Of a stretch of DNA of 64,000 nucleotides, positions 43,508 through 51,024 are shown piece after piece. Within the stretch, counting starts at the first letter, position 1; every line of letters begins with the position of its first letter. The DNA is from Formosa agariphila KMM 3901 (GTDB taxonomy: Bacteria; Bacteroidota; Bacteroidia; Flavobacteriales; Flavobacteriaceae): NCBI RefSeq assembly GCF_000723205.1, contig NZ_HG315671.1, positions 3,230,940 to 3,294,939 of the forward strand, in the 5' to 3' direction. A model generated the notes under the pieces. It made no database searches. It saw only the letters and a list, made by a program, of their open reading frames with translations, and was not told the origin of the DNA. A program made the translations under genes and the position numbers.

Positions 43508-43604
43508 CTTGATTACGGCTCAAGAGGTTACTGGTTTGAATCCAGTCGAGGTCACTAGTGTTTAAAAGGGTTTCAAGAAATTGAAGCCCTTTTTTTATTT
43601 CCAT
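43508..43604 (+). repeat. attR: right 97-base direct repeat of the integrative element
   Basis: Copy of 36273-36369 with two mismatches (43558 and 43565). It contains the tRNA-Arg 3' half and a second copy of its terminator (43566-43596) but not the 5' half, so it is not a functional tRNA. Confidence 0.92.
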
Positions 43605-44000
43605 ATTCACACTATTTTCACACTTTTCAGACAATTAAATCTCTTCTCCAGTCATATTCTACTGAATAGATCTATTCAAATTAAAGTCCCATAATCTCAA
43701 CAGAATCAAAAATACAGTTTCTATTTCTAGCTACATTTGCTACACTTACTACATTATTTAAAATAATAGGGCACTAATATTTATTCTCTTTTGATATAAC
43801 AAGAATTGTTGAAGACAACAACAAAATGTAGGGCTCATTGTTTGGCGCTATCTGTTTTAAACATTTAGAAAGATAAAACTTCAGTTTAAGAAATTGGAAG
43901 TACATTAATAATTTTTTAAAGTAATTTCATTAATACGAAATAGAACATCCTTTACATATGTGTTATATTTGAGGTATATAACACTTATATACTATATACA
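43605..44000. other. Intergenic region right of attR, no gene recognised
   Basis: About 400 bases of AT-rich DNA. The start reads ATTCACACTATTTTCACACTTTTC, quoted here only as the short repeat CACACT; this type of sequence often follows tRNA att sites. No coding frame or hairpin stands out. Confidence 0.4.
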
Positions 44001-44043
44001 AACGTTGCCATTCATTGCGGAACGCACTCAAAATCGAAAAAAC

Positions 44044-44202
44044 ATGAATAAAATAAGAATTATTGGATTAGTAATATTAGTTGTCGGAATTATAATTCAA
44101 TTCGCTTTAGAAAATGATGCGACCGATTTTATTTCTGGGATTTTAATTGGTGGTGGAATTGGATTACTTATTACTGGCAAAGTAGGTAAATCACCAAAAT
44201 AA
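44044..44202 (+). CDS. Small membrane protein, 52 aa (cassette-like unit 1)
   Basis: Two hydrophobic helices, IGLVILVVGIIIQFAL and ISGILIGGGIGLLITG, with a short charged loop and a basic tail. ATG 44044 is preferred over the in-frame start at 43960, which precedes the unit boundary. Function unknown. It follows a leader (AACGTTGCCA at 44000-44009) that resembles the leader of the next unit. Confidence 0.6.
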   Translation: MNKIRIIGLVILVVGIIIQFALENDATDFISGILIGGGIGLLITGKVGKSPK

Positions 44203-44571
44203 TTGAATTTCGGAATTAGAGCAAGTTTGCGAAATTGAAATCTGAATTGAAAACTAAAAACCGAATTGTGTGCGGAATTTAGCAAGTTGCGGAATTGCTT
44301 ACTCAAAACGAATTGAAAAATATTCCGGAATAAAACGCTGACTGAATTTACTCAAACGTTGAAAATCGGAATTTAGAGAAATAATTTGAAGTGAAAAAAC
44401 AACGAAATGGCAACAACGTATAAAAATAATTGCTGTTTTGTGCTTAAAAAAAGGTAGTTGCGTATTTGCTACATCTGAATTTCCTTCGGAAATTCCTCGC
44501 GCGCAAACACGCAACTATTCTTATACCAAACCGTTGGCAAACAGTTGAGGAAACGCAACCAGAATGAGAAA
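44203..44571. other. Non-coding trailer of unit 1 and leader of unit 2
   Basis: Between 44203 and 44390 the pentamer GAATT and its variants recur many times and no frame stays open. The structured hairpin 44455-44517 follows, then the leader ACCGTTGGCA (44529-44538), and GAGGAAACGCA before the ATG at 44572. Confidence 0.5.
44455..44517. repeat. Three-stage hairpin, attC-like element
   Basis: Outer stem TAGTTGCGT / ACGCAACTA (44455-44463 with 44509-44517), middle stem TTTGC / GCAAA, inner stem GAATTTCC / GGAAATTC around a TTC loop (44477-44495). The layout (imperfect long inverted repeat between small genes, followed by a conserved GTTGGCA-like junction) is reminiscent of integron-type attC sites, but no R'/R'' pair identical to known attC is present. 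Confidence 0.6.
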
Positions 44572-45009
44572 ATGGGAATTAAAGAATATTTAGATAATAA
44601 TTTGAACAAATATTATATCGGAATTCTGAATAAGAACGGATTTGAATTGACTGAATCTGATATTAGCGGAATGGGTGGAATTTATCGCTTTAAAAATAGT
44701 TGGCTGAATTTTGACATTGTAAATGACAGAGGAATAATCGAAACTCGGATTTCCTCTCTCTTCTCTGAAAATTTTTATGACTTGGACTTGATAAATGCAT
44801 TTTTAAGTAGGAGAAATAAAACAGAATTGGAAAAACCAAAGTTTGGAAAATCTGACTTATCAAAACGACTGAATTTAAAGCAAGAAAGTGAATTGTTTGA
44901 AAATAATCTGACTGAATTAAAAACGATGTTTAACGAATTGAATTATAAACAAACTGAATCTGAATTAAATAAAATTGGTAATGAACGAGCGAAATTATTG
45001 TTCGGATAA
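44572..45009 (+). CDS. Hypothetical protein, 145 aa (cassette-like unit 2)
   Basis: Starts MGIKEYLDNNLNKYYIGI at ATG 44572, which fits the leader boundary better than the in-frame 44545. The protein is soluble, with a beta-rich centre (GGIYRFKNSWLNFDIVNDRG and IETRISSLF) and a long helical C-terminus (ELFENNLTELKTMFNELNYK). I recognise no family; such small proteins are common as lone units in flavobacterial genomes. The 3' end is followed by GCTAACAAAGT. Confidence 0.55.
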   Translation: MGIKEYLDNNLNKYYIGILNKNGFELTESDISGMGGIYRFKNSWLNFDIVNDRGIIETRISSLFSENFYDLDLINAFLSRRNKTELEKPKFGKSDLSKRLNLKQESELFENNLTELKTMFNELNYKQTESELNKIGNERAKLLFG

Positions 45010-45664
45010 AAAAACCGATTTGCTAACAAAGTACTGTGGTAAAAAACAAATAAATCCAAATACAGCAATTTAAAAAGCGGTACCTAAAATTAGCAGTAAT
45101 AAATAAAAATGTTTCTTCTGCATACTTAATAAATTAAAGAATTAGACATTAAAATTATTAGAGTACACGATTACGTAAAAGAAAAAACAACCTTCCCTAA
45201 CTTCTTCTCTAATGTTGAAAAACCAGCTTATTAGTTCTTATCTACACCAAACATAATCAGTTTTTTACATCCAAAAAACCTTGAAATACCACGGATATAA
45301 CTAAGTATTACCCCTTTTCAATTTACCAATATAAGTGCTAAACACTAAAGTTGAACAAATAAAATTAGAACTAGAAACTGAATTATAGCAAATAAGAAAT
45401 TAACGATTACCAATACTACAAATAACATATTCTTGATTCATACGTATTTGGATAAATTAAGTATTACCCCTTTAAATTACTCCCACACAAAAGAAACACA
45501 CCGTTTATAATTTATTAGTTTGAGTTGTATTTATTAATAAACTCCTCACTATAAGCGTCTCAAAGTATAATCGAAATTATCTTCACCTAAAAAATAAATG
45601 CCATTGTTGTAATTTTTTATAGTTGATTGGACACTAATGTAATGTAACGAATATCTAAAAAAGT
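45010..45664. other. 655-base gap with an imperfect direct repeat
   Basis: No gene is supported. An imperfect repeat of about 30 bases occurs at 45293-45329 and 45451-45480; its core TAAGTATTACCCCTTT is identical at 45302-45317 and 45458-45473. It may be part of a promoter or protein-binding region upstream of the ECF sigma gene, or a remnant of small cassette-like units. Confidence 0.4.
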
Positions 45665-46156
45665 ATGTGTAAAGACTTAAAAGATAAATATGTGGAATTG
45701 ATCCAGCAGAATGAGGGCATCATTTATAAGGTAATCAATTTGCATATTGACAATACAGAGGATAAAAAAGATTTATTTCAGGAGATTCTCTTACAAGCAT
45801 GGAAGAGCTTTCCAAAATTTGAGGAACGCTCAAGCTTTACCACTTGGCTCTATCGCGTGTCATTAAATACTGTTTTCACATTCAGAAAGACAACAAACAA
45901 GAAGGTTGAGACCAGTGTAGAATCATTACCAGATATAAAATCTATCGAATTAAATGAAAAACCTCATGAACTTTTGTACCTCCTAATTAAACAATTAGAT
46001 AAAGTAGATCGGACCATTATGACGCTGCATTTAGATAGTTATAAAAATAAAGAAATCGCTGAAATTTTAGGAATAAATGTAAACCATATCAATGTGAAAA
46101 TTCATCGATTGAAAAACCAAATTATTGAATCTTATAAAAAATCGACTCATGGATAA
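45665..46156 (+). CDS. ECF-type RNA polymerase sigma factor
   Basis: 163 aa. Region 2 includes DLFQEILLQAWKSFPKFEERSSFTTW, here represented by the -10-recognition stretch FTTWLYRVSLNTVF; region 4 is LDKVDRTIMTLHLDSYKNKE followed by IAEILGINVNHINVKIHRLK. There is no region 3, as expected for ECF factors. Its stop codon overlaps the start of the next gene (ATGGATAA), so the membrane protein is translationally coupled and may be its regulator. Confidence 0.93.
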   Translation: MCKDLKDKYVELIQQNEGIIYKVINLHIDNTEDKKDLFQEILLQAWKSFPKFEERSSFTTWLYRVSLNTVFTFRKTTNKKVETSVESLPDIKSIELNEKPHELLYLLIKQLDKVDRTIMTLHLDSYKNKEIAEILGINVNHINVKIHRLKNQIIESYKKSTHG

Positions 46157-46772
46157 TTTAGACTTTAATCAAGCTTGGAAAAAAATAAACGAAGAAAAAT
46201 TCTCTACATCAACACTTAAAAAAGAAGACATTATGGAGGCAATCTTAAAAGAATCATCATCGACCATCTCAGAATTAAAAAAGAGATTAAAATATAAATT
46301 GTATTGGCTTATATTTTTTATTGCAGTTTTCACGGCAATAATGCTATGGAATTGGGATAAGCCTGTTGTTCTTGCCTTTCTAGGCGTATTCTCTCTATTA
46401 TATTGTATTGGAGGTTATAGTTTATTTAGAGAAGTAAATAAAATGGATGATTATATAGATGCCTCTAAAGACACTTTAACAGAAATGAAAAAGCATCGCG
46501 ATATAATGAATAGCGCATTAAGAAATGAAAGAAAATGGGGAATGGTTGCTTTTCCAGTCATGTTTGTATCTGCTCTAATTCTGCCAAGAATGTTGAAAGG
46601 AACTCCGTTTAAAGAATTGATAACAGACCCTGTTTTTTTAATTACCGTAATAGTTCTAACTACTTTAGTAACCTTTTTGGGACAATGGGCTGCTAAAAAA
46701 ATGAACACTAAAGGTTATGGAAGTTATATGGACGATTTGGGGATGAATATTAAGAAAATGGAAGAACTGTAG
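46149..46772 (+). CDS. Membrane protein paired with the ECF sigma factor
   Basis: 207 aa from ATG 46149, overlapping the sigma gene by 8 bases. The cytoplasmic N-terminal domain (about 1-55, MDNLDFNQAWKKINEEKF and ISELKKRLKYKLYW) precedes two helices (LIFFIAVFTAIMLWNW and VVLAFLGVFSLLYCIGGYS), a loop, and two further helices near the C-terminus. The arrangement of an N-terminal cytoplasmic part and following helices suits an anti-sigma factor, but no zinc-binding HxxxCxxC is visible. It could be a non-zinc anti-sigma; that is inference. Confidence 0.7.
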   Translation: MDNLDFNQAWKKINEEKFSTSTLKKEDIMEAILKESSSTISELKKRLKYKLYWLIFFIAVFTAIMLWNWDKPVVLAFLGVFSLLYCIGGYSLFREVNKMDDYIDASKDTLTEMKKHRDIMNSALRNERKWGMVAFPVMFVSALILPRMLKGTPFKELITDPVFLITVIVLTTLVTFLGQWAAKKMNTKGYGSYMDDLGMNIKKMEEL

Positions 46773-46859
46773 TCCGGATTCACCAAACCATACAAACCCT
46801 ATTTTAAAGTGTTATATTATAATGATTTACTAAGACAATAAACCTTGATACTTGCGGTA

Positions 46860-47462
46860 TTAAGGTTCTATTGTTCTAAATGTTAAATTTATTCTGGGTC
46901 TATTTACTTTTTTGGTTGGCGGCAAACGATGTAACCAATGTGTTTGAGTGGTGCCTTTCATGACCAACAAACTGCCTTTTTCTAACAGCACGGAAACGGT
47001 TTGTTTTGTTGCTTTATGCTTAAAGGAAAATTTACGTTCTGCCCCAAAACTTAAAGAACCAATTGCTCCGTTCGTTTTTAAATCCTTTTCACTATCACTG
47101 TGCCAAGCCATACCTTCATTTCCGCTATGGTACAGATTGAGCAAACAAGAGTTAAACGTTTCTCCTGTCTTTTTTTCAATTACGTCTTTCAGTTCTAAAA
47201 GCTCTTTAGTCCAAGGTAATGCAGACTTGGTAGTTTTCGAATAAGTATAATTGAATGGCTGATTCCCATACCAAGCTACTTTTCGTTTTGTGATTATAAG
47301 TTTACCAAAAATAATAGCTTTATCATTTTCCCATTGAATATTCTGTAGTAATTGGTCGAAGTAATATTGAGCCTTATCAATAGTAATGACTGGACCATAA
47401 TAATTCACTTCTCCATCAAAAGGTAAGATGTTCGATTCTGGGTCTGTATTAAATAAATCCAT
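46860..47462 (-). CDS. AlkB-family 2-oxoglutarate/Fe(II) dioxygenase
   Basis: 200 aa. The iron ligands are visible: His and Asp in AWHSDSE, and the distal His in THWLHRLPPTKK, followed by the 2-oxoglutarate-binding Arg pair in RPRINLTFR. The N-terminal nucleotide-recognition lid includes FGKLIITKRKVAWYG. It is predicted to repair alkylated DNA or RNA bases by oxidative demethylation. It is a single gene, convergent with the ECF operon. Confidence 0.92.
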   Translation of the reverse strand: MDLFNTDPESNILPFDGEVNYYGPVITIDKAQYYFDQLLQNIQWENDKAIIFGKLIITKRKVAWYGNQPFNYTYSKTTKSALPWTKELLELKDVIEKKTGETFNSCLLNLYHSGNEGMAWHSDSEKDLKTNGAIGSLSFGAERKFSFKHKATKQTVSVLLEKGSLLVMKGTTQTHWLHRLPPTKKVNRPRINLTFRTIEP

Positions 47463-47812
47463 TTTTTTTAAATTTTATAATCTACTAACAAACAATCCAT
47501 AAGTCGATTGTAACTTATTTCTATATTAAACGTTCTGAAAATATAAATCATCATCGCTATTAGACATCATATTCATATAATCTTCATCAACAGGAAATGA
47601 ATTAATACCAATTTCAAGATTTTTTAAAGTCAAGAGTTGAGTCTATTAATACAGTAATATGAATAAAAATCTAGATTTTATATGACAAAAAATAACGGCT
47701 AACAAAAATTTGTTAGCCGCTGTATTAAAATGCTATAAGTATTTTCTACAGAATCTAAATTCATTAGTAAAACACTATTTCAGGCTTCGTAGAGACGTAG
47801 CACATATTTTTA
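47463..47812. other. Intergenic region with kdgF terminator
   Basis: Contains the upstream region of the AlkB gene and the terminator described below. No other feature is seen. Confidence 0.4.
47687..47720 (-). terminator. Terminator downstream of kdgF-like gene
   Basis: Stem CGGCTAACAAA / TTTGTTAGCCG (47696-47706 with 47709-47719); on the minus strand it is followed by a T run (complement of 47687-47692). Confidence 0.8.
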
Positions 47813-48187
47813 TTAGTCTTTATCTGCAAAGTAAGATGGACCTTCACCTGTTAAGAAATCTTCTCTTACTGGGCTAAATGTATCAATTAATTGTCCTTCT
47901 TCTAAACACACTGCACTATGCAATAAATTAGGCTCTATATAAACGCCATCTCCAGCTTCTACAATTTGCTTAACTCCATCAATTTCAAATTCAAATTTAC
48001 CTGAAACAACATAGGTAGCTTGTGTATGGAAATGTTGATGTGGTGCTCCTAATGCGCCTTTATCAAATTTCACGCTTACCATCATGATTTGGTTATCGTA
48101 ACCTAAGAATTTTCTTGATACTCCTCCTCCAAGAACTTCCCATTCCATATCTTTTGTTACGATGTACTTTTCACTAAATCTTTTCAT
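47813..48187 (-). CDS. kdgF: KdgF-like cupin (uronate linearisation)
   Basis: 124-aa single-cupin protein. The metal site is visible: His50, His52, Gln56 (HQHFHTQATYVVSGKFEF) and His90 (PNLLHSAV). KdgF opens the ring of 4,5-unsaturated uronates released by lyases, forming the linear keto acid used in the KDG route; in alginate users it sits in or near the lyase locus. Here it is about 46 kb from the PL6-PL17 operon, but the shared substrate supports the call. A different RmlC-like cupin cannot be excluded. Confidence 0.75.
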   Translation of the reverse strand: MKRFSEKYIVTKDMEWEVLGGGVSRKFLGYDNQIMMVSVKFDKGALGAPHQHFHTQATYVVSGKFEFEIDGVKQIVEAGDGVYIEPNLLHSAVCLEEGQLIDTFSPVREDFLTGEGPSYFADKD

Positions 48188-48699
48188 TTGTTTATGTTTT
48201 TTGGTTTATATTTTATAATATAAAAATTATCTAAGCAAGATAATTAATTTCTAATACCTGAAGAAGTAAGTATTAGAAAATTTAACACTTTAAGGACCTT
48301 ATTTTATCAATCTTTTGGTCTTAATATATCCCATAAAATAGTCCGTTAATAAACAAGGAAAAAGCACTTAATTTTTTAGTAAATCACTGCTATAATTCTA
48401 CTTATAGAACGCCTTACAAAAATTTCAATTAAACACATATGACTTTTATCAGTCAGTTATTTTTTATTTACCGAACAGAATAGGTGGTTCACTTAAAAGC
48501 TAGTTGTCTTTGTTGATTGCTTCCTTTTTATGTTTGTTTAACCTTTAGATTTACTCAATAAATCAGCATTTAATCGCTAAGACATAGCATATCAATAAAA
48601 CATTTTAAATCGATTATTGATTTTTTTATACTACATATTAGAATTCGTTTAAATGCATATAACAAATAAAAAAACAAGCGATAACAAAACAGAACCATT
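48188..48699. other. 512-base intergenic region with two inverted repeats upstream of kdgF
   Basis: Two small inverted repeats lie close to the kdgF start: AATTATCT / AGATAATT (48225-48245) and CTAATAC / GTATTAG (48251-48276). They could be operator or 5' UTR structures. The TTGGTNNACCAA operator seen at the lyase operon is not present here. The rest is unremarkable. Confidence 0.4.
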
Positions 48700-49455
48700 A
48701 TGAAAAAAACAATCACAACTTTTATAACCGTAACATTAATGATTGCATTCTTTGTAGCGTGCTCAAGCGATGATTCTAATTCTGAAGATGACACAACAAG
48801 TACAGATGTAGATACAGTTACTGAGCTACACCCTGCATTTGCGGCTTTTAATACAGATGCAACCACTATTTATTTAGATGGATCTAATGTGGTTATAGAA
48901 ACTACAGGTTTACCAGATCACGAAACCGTATATTGGGGAGAAGGCAACTCTTTGTATATAGAAGAGCCTGACGTAGCAACAACACCTTCAATTATGTCTA
49001 GCAACAATAATGCAGTAACAATTACAGTAGACGCCACACCAGACTTAACCGGAAGAACCGTAGATACACAATTAAACACTATAGGTATAGCGGTAAGCGG
49101 TGCTTCAATCTTTAACGACCAAGAAGGTGGAGGAGATTTAGATCAGGCTGCAGCAAGTCTAGATTGGACAGGAGCGCACATCGGACCAGGCGTATACCAT
49201 TACCATTTAGAACCCGTAGCGTTTACAGACGATGATGACAGTTTAGCCGGCATCTTATTAGATGGTGTGTTTTTATACGGTAGAAAATGTTTTTCTACAG
49301 GGACATATCCTACAGATTTAGATGAATCTGGCGGACATACCTCTGCAACACAATATACTGATAGTGAAGAAGAATACCATTACCATATAATAAACGAAGT
49401 ATATTCTACAACAGGATCTTATTTAGCATTTGCTGGACCATATCAAGGATATTAA
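48700..49455 (+). CDS. YHYH-domain lipoprotein
   Basis: 251 aa. A lipoprotein signal ends in FVACSS, followed by an acidic Ser/Asp/Thr linker. The mature domain contains the YHYH signature twice in modified form: GPGVYHYHLEPVAF near residue 165 and EEEYHYHIINEVY near 230, with the conserved ILLDGVFLYGRK between. Function of the YHYH family is unknown; it is often extracellular and encoded near copper or SCO-type proteins. Here the YwqK-like and SCO genes follow directly, 7 bases and then overlapping. Confidence 0.82.
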   Translation: MKKTITTFITVTLMIAFFVACSSDDSNSEDDTTSTDVDTVTELHPAFAAFNTDATTIYLDGSNVVIETTGLPDHETVYWGEGNSLYIEEPDVATTPSIMSSNNNAVTITVDATPDLTGRTVDTQLNTIGIAVSGASIFNDQEGGGDLDQAAASLDWTGAHIGPGVYHYHLEPVAFTDDDDSLAGILLDGVFLYGRKCFSTGTYPTDLDESGGHTSATQYTDSEEEYHYHIINEVYSTTGSYLAFAGPYQGY

Positions 49456-49462
49456 TACACCT

Positions 49463-50080
49463 ATGAAAGTACATTATTTTATACTGATATTCGCCTCGAT
49501 TTACCTTATCGGATGTAATAAAACCACAACCGATAAGAATACAATTGCGACTCAAGCTCCATTAACAATCAAAAATCTTGAAGTTTTAAAATCTGATTTG
49601 ATTTTAAACCCGATTGAAGGCAGATGGTATTATAAAGACAAACCTTATTTTGGATATTCAGTGACATATCATACTAACGGTACCTTAACAGAAAAATTAG
49701 GGTATGTAAATGGGAAAAGAGAAGGCGTAGCCAGAACATGGTCAGATAAGGGTGTGCTTCGCGTAGAATCTTTTTATAAACACAATCGTCTCGATGGCGA
49801 GTACAAAACTTGGTGGGACAATAGTGAGTCATCATCTCAAAGCCATTACGAAAATGGTGTAAAACAAGGAATTGAAAAAGAATGGTATCCTAATGGGCAA
49901 CTTGCAAAACAGCGACAACTTGTAAACGGAAAAGAAAACGGTTTACAAAAAGCATGGCTAAAAAACGGCACCTTGTATGTAAATTATGAAGCTAAAAACG
50001 GAAGAATTTTTGGTATGAAAAGAGCAAATTCATGTTATAAACTAGAAAATGAAGTTATTAAAAGAGATAATAAAATATAG
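49463..50080 (+). CDS. YwqK/MORN-repeat lipoprotein
   Basis: 205 aa from ATG 49463; the open frame to 49430 would overlap the YHYH gene. Lipobox LIGC. The body has four to five MORN-like repeats (GTLTEKLGYVNGKREGVART, NRLDGEYKTWWDN, GVKQGIEKEWYPNGQL, GKENGLQKAWLKNGTL), the pattern of YwqK proteins. These are often called antitoxins in automatic annotation, but no toxin is next to it, so I call it only a surface repeat protein. It overlaps the SCO gene by 32 bases. Confidence 0.78.
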   Translation: MKVHYFILIFASIYLIGCNKTTTDKNTIATQAPLTIKNLEVLKSDLILNPIEGRWYYKDKPYFGYSVTYHTNGTLTEKLGYVNGKREGVARTWSDKGVLRVESFYKHNRLDGEYKTWWDNSESSSQSHYENGVKQGIEKEWYPNGQLAKQRQLVNGKENGLQKAWLKNGTLYVNYEAKNGRIFGMKRANSCYKLENEVIKRDNKI

Positions 50081-50741
50081 CCCAATGTTCATCTTTATAA
50101 TTGTATTAAATACAAGTTGTAAAAATGAACCTAAAAAAGAAAATATTAAAACTATTGAAACTAGTAGAGTAGACTATCTACCCTACTACCAAGATGAGTC
50201 TTTTACACCAAATTGGATTACACCTGGATCAGAAGCTGAACAAAAGTTTCATAAGATTCCAGATTTTAAATTAGTTAATCAATTAGGAGACACCATTACT
50301 CAAAGCACTTTTGAAGATAAAATATATGTTACCGATTTTTTCTTTACAATCTGTCCTGGAATTTGTCCGAAACTAGCAGAAAGTATGCTTAAAATTCAAG
50401 ATGAATTTAAAGATGATTCTGAAATTCTTTTATTATCGCATTCTGTAATGCCTTCTAAAGACTCAGTTTCTGTATTACATGCATATGCTAAATCTCACGA
50501 TGTTATTAATAACAAATGGCATTTAGTAACAGGCGATAAAAAAGAAATATACGATTTGGGTAGAAACCAGTATTTTGTTGAAAATGATTTGGGCGTCCCT
50601 AAAAGTTTAGATGATTTTTTACACACCGAAAACTTTTTACTTATTGATAAAAACAAACACATCAGAGGTATTTACAACGGATTAAACAGAGCATCTGTAG
50701 CGCAGCTTATTACTGATATTAAAACGTTAAAAACGGAATAA
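50049..50741 (+). CDS. SCO1/SenC family copper-chaperone-like protein
   Basis: 230 aa with a lipoprotein signal (lipobox NTSC). The thioredoxin fold has the SCO copper ligands: Cys102 and Cys106 in FTICPGICPK, and the distal His in FLHTENFLLID. SCO proteins deliver copper to cytochrome oxidase CuA or act as thiol reductases. It starts inside the YwqK-like gene, indicating tight coupling of the YHYH-YwqK-SCO transcript. Confidence 0.9.
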   Translation: MKLLKEIIKYSPMFIFIIVLNTSCKNEPKKENIKTIETSRVDYLPYYQDESFTPNWITPGSEAEQKFHKIPDFKLVNQLGDTITQSTFEDKIYVTDFFFTICPGICPKLAESMLKIQDEFKDDSEILLLSHSVMPSKDSVSVLHAYAKSHDVINNKWHLVTGDKKEIYDLGRNQYFVENDLGVPKSLDDFLHTENFLLIDKNKHIRGIYNGLNRASVAQLITDIKTLKTE

Positions 50742-50843
50742 AAAAAATCTTAAGTTAATGCTTTAATTATCCGTTATTCTACAAATCCGTCTTAAAAACT
50801 ATTCAGAAAACTATCATTATCAGATTATTAACTAAAAAAATTA

Positions 50844-50882
50844 TTATTTTAGTGCAACCGAAAGATTGTTGCACTAAAATAA
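50844..50882. repeat. Long perfect hairpin before the restriction gene
   Basis: Arms TTATTTTAGTGCAAC (50844-50858) and GTTGCACTAAAATAA (50868-50882), 15 bp perfect, 9-base loop. A run of seven A precedes it (T on the minus strand). It may terminate the SCO transcript in either direction or control the restriction gene 143 bases downstream. Confidence 0.55.
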
Positions 50883-51024
50883 GATTTTGATGATACTCAA
50901 GACGATAATCAAATTAAAACTTGCAACGTTCATTCCCAAATTCAATCAGATTCAATAAAATTATTAGAATCCATGAGAAGTTAATAAAATGTTGTAGCCC
51001 TAACAACCTAAGCTTATTACACCA

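Larger units (their letters stand above)
36273..43604 (-). mobile_element. Integrative element, about 7.2 kb, in tRNA-Arg (satellite-like island)
   Basis: Flanked by 97-base direct repeats (unit spacing 7,235 bases). All seven genes are on the minus strand: integrase at the right end, a 473-aa unknown, an HTH/excisionase-like protein, a small unknown, an SF3 helicase, a zinc/Toprim protein and a 196-aa unknown. The gene set can support excision and replication initiation but has no capsid, portal, terminase, relaxase or type IV secretion gene, so transfer would need a helper. P4-like satellites or PICI-type islands are the closest known analogues; none is closely matched here. Confidence 0.9.

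Noticed and set aside
43508-43553. Second tRNA-Arg gene at the right end of the island
   Set aside because: Only the 3' half from the anticodon stem onward is present; the acceptor 5' strand and D arm are missing, so it is the att duplicate.
36273-43604. Full prophage or conjugative element
   Set aside because: No capsid, portal, terminase, tail, relaxase, coupling-protein or type IV secretion gene is visible among its seven genes.
49463-50080. Toxin-antitoxin system based on the YwqK-like gene
   Set aside because: There is no toxin-like neighbour, and the protein is a lipoprotein with MORN-type repeats.
50890-50958. 22-codon frame MILKTIIKLKL... before the restriction gene
   Set aside because: Very short, no recognisable signal, and the gap to the nuclease is long; coding status not supported.
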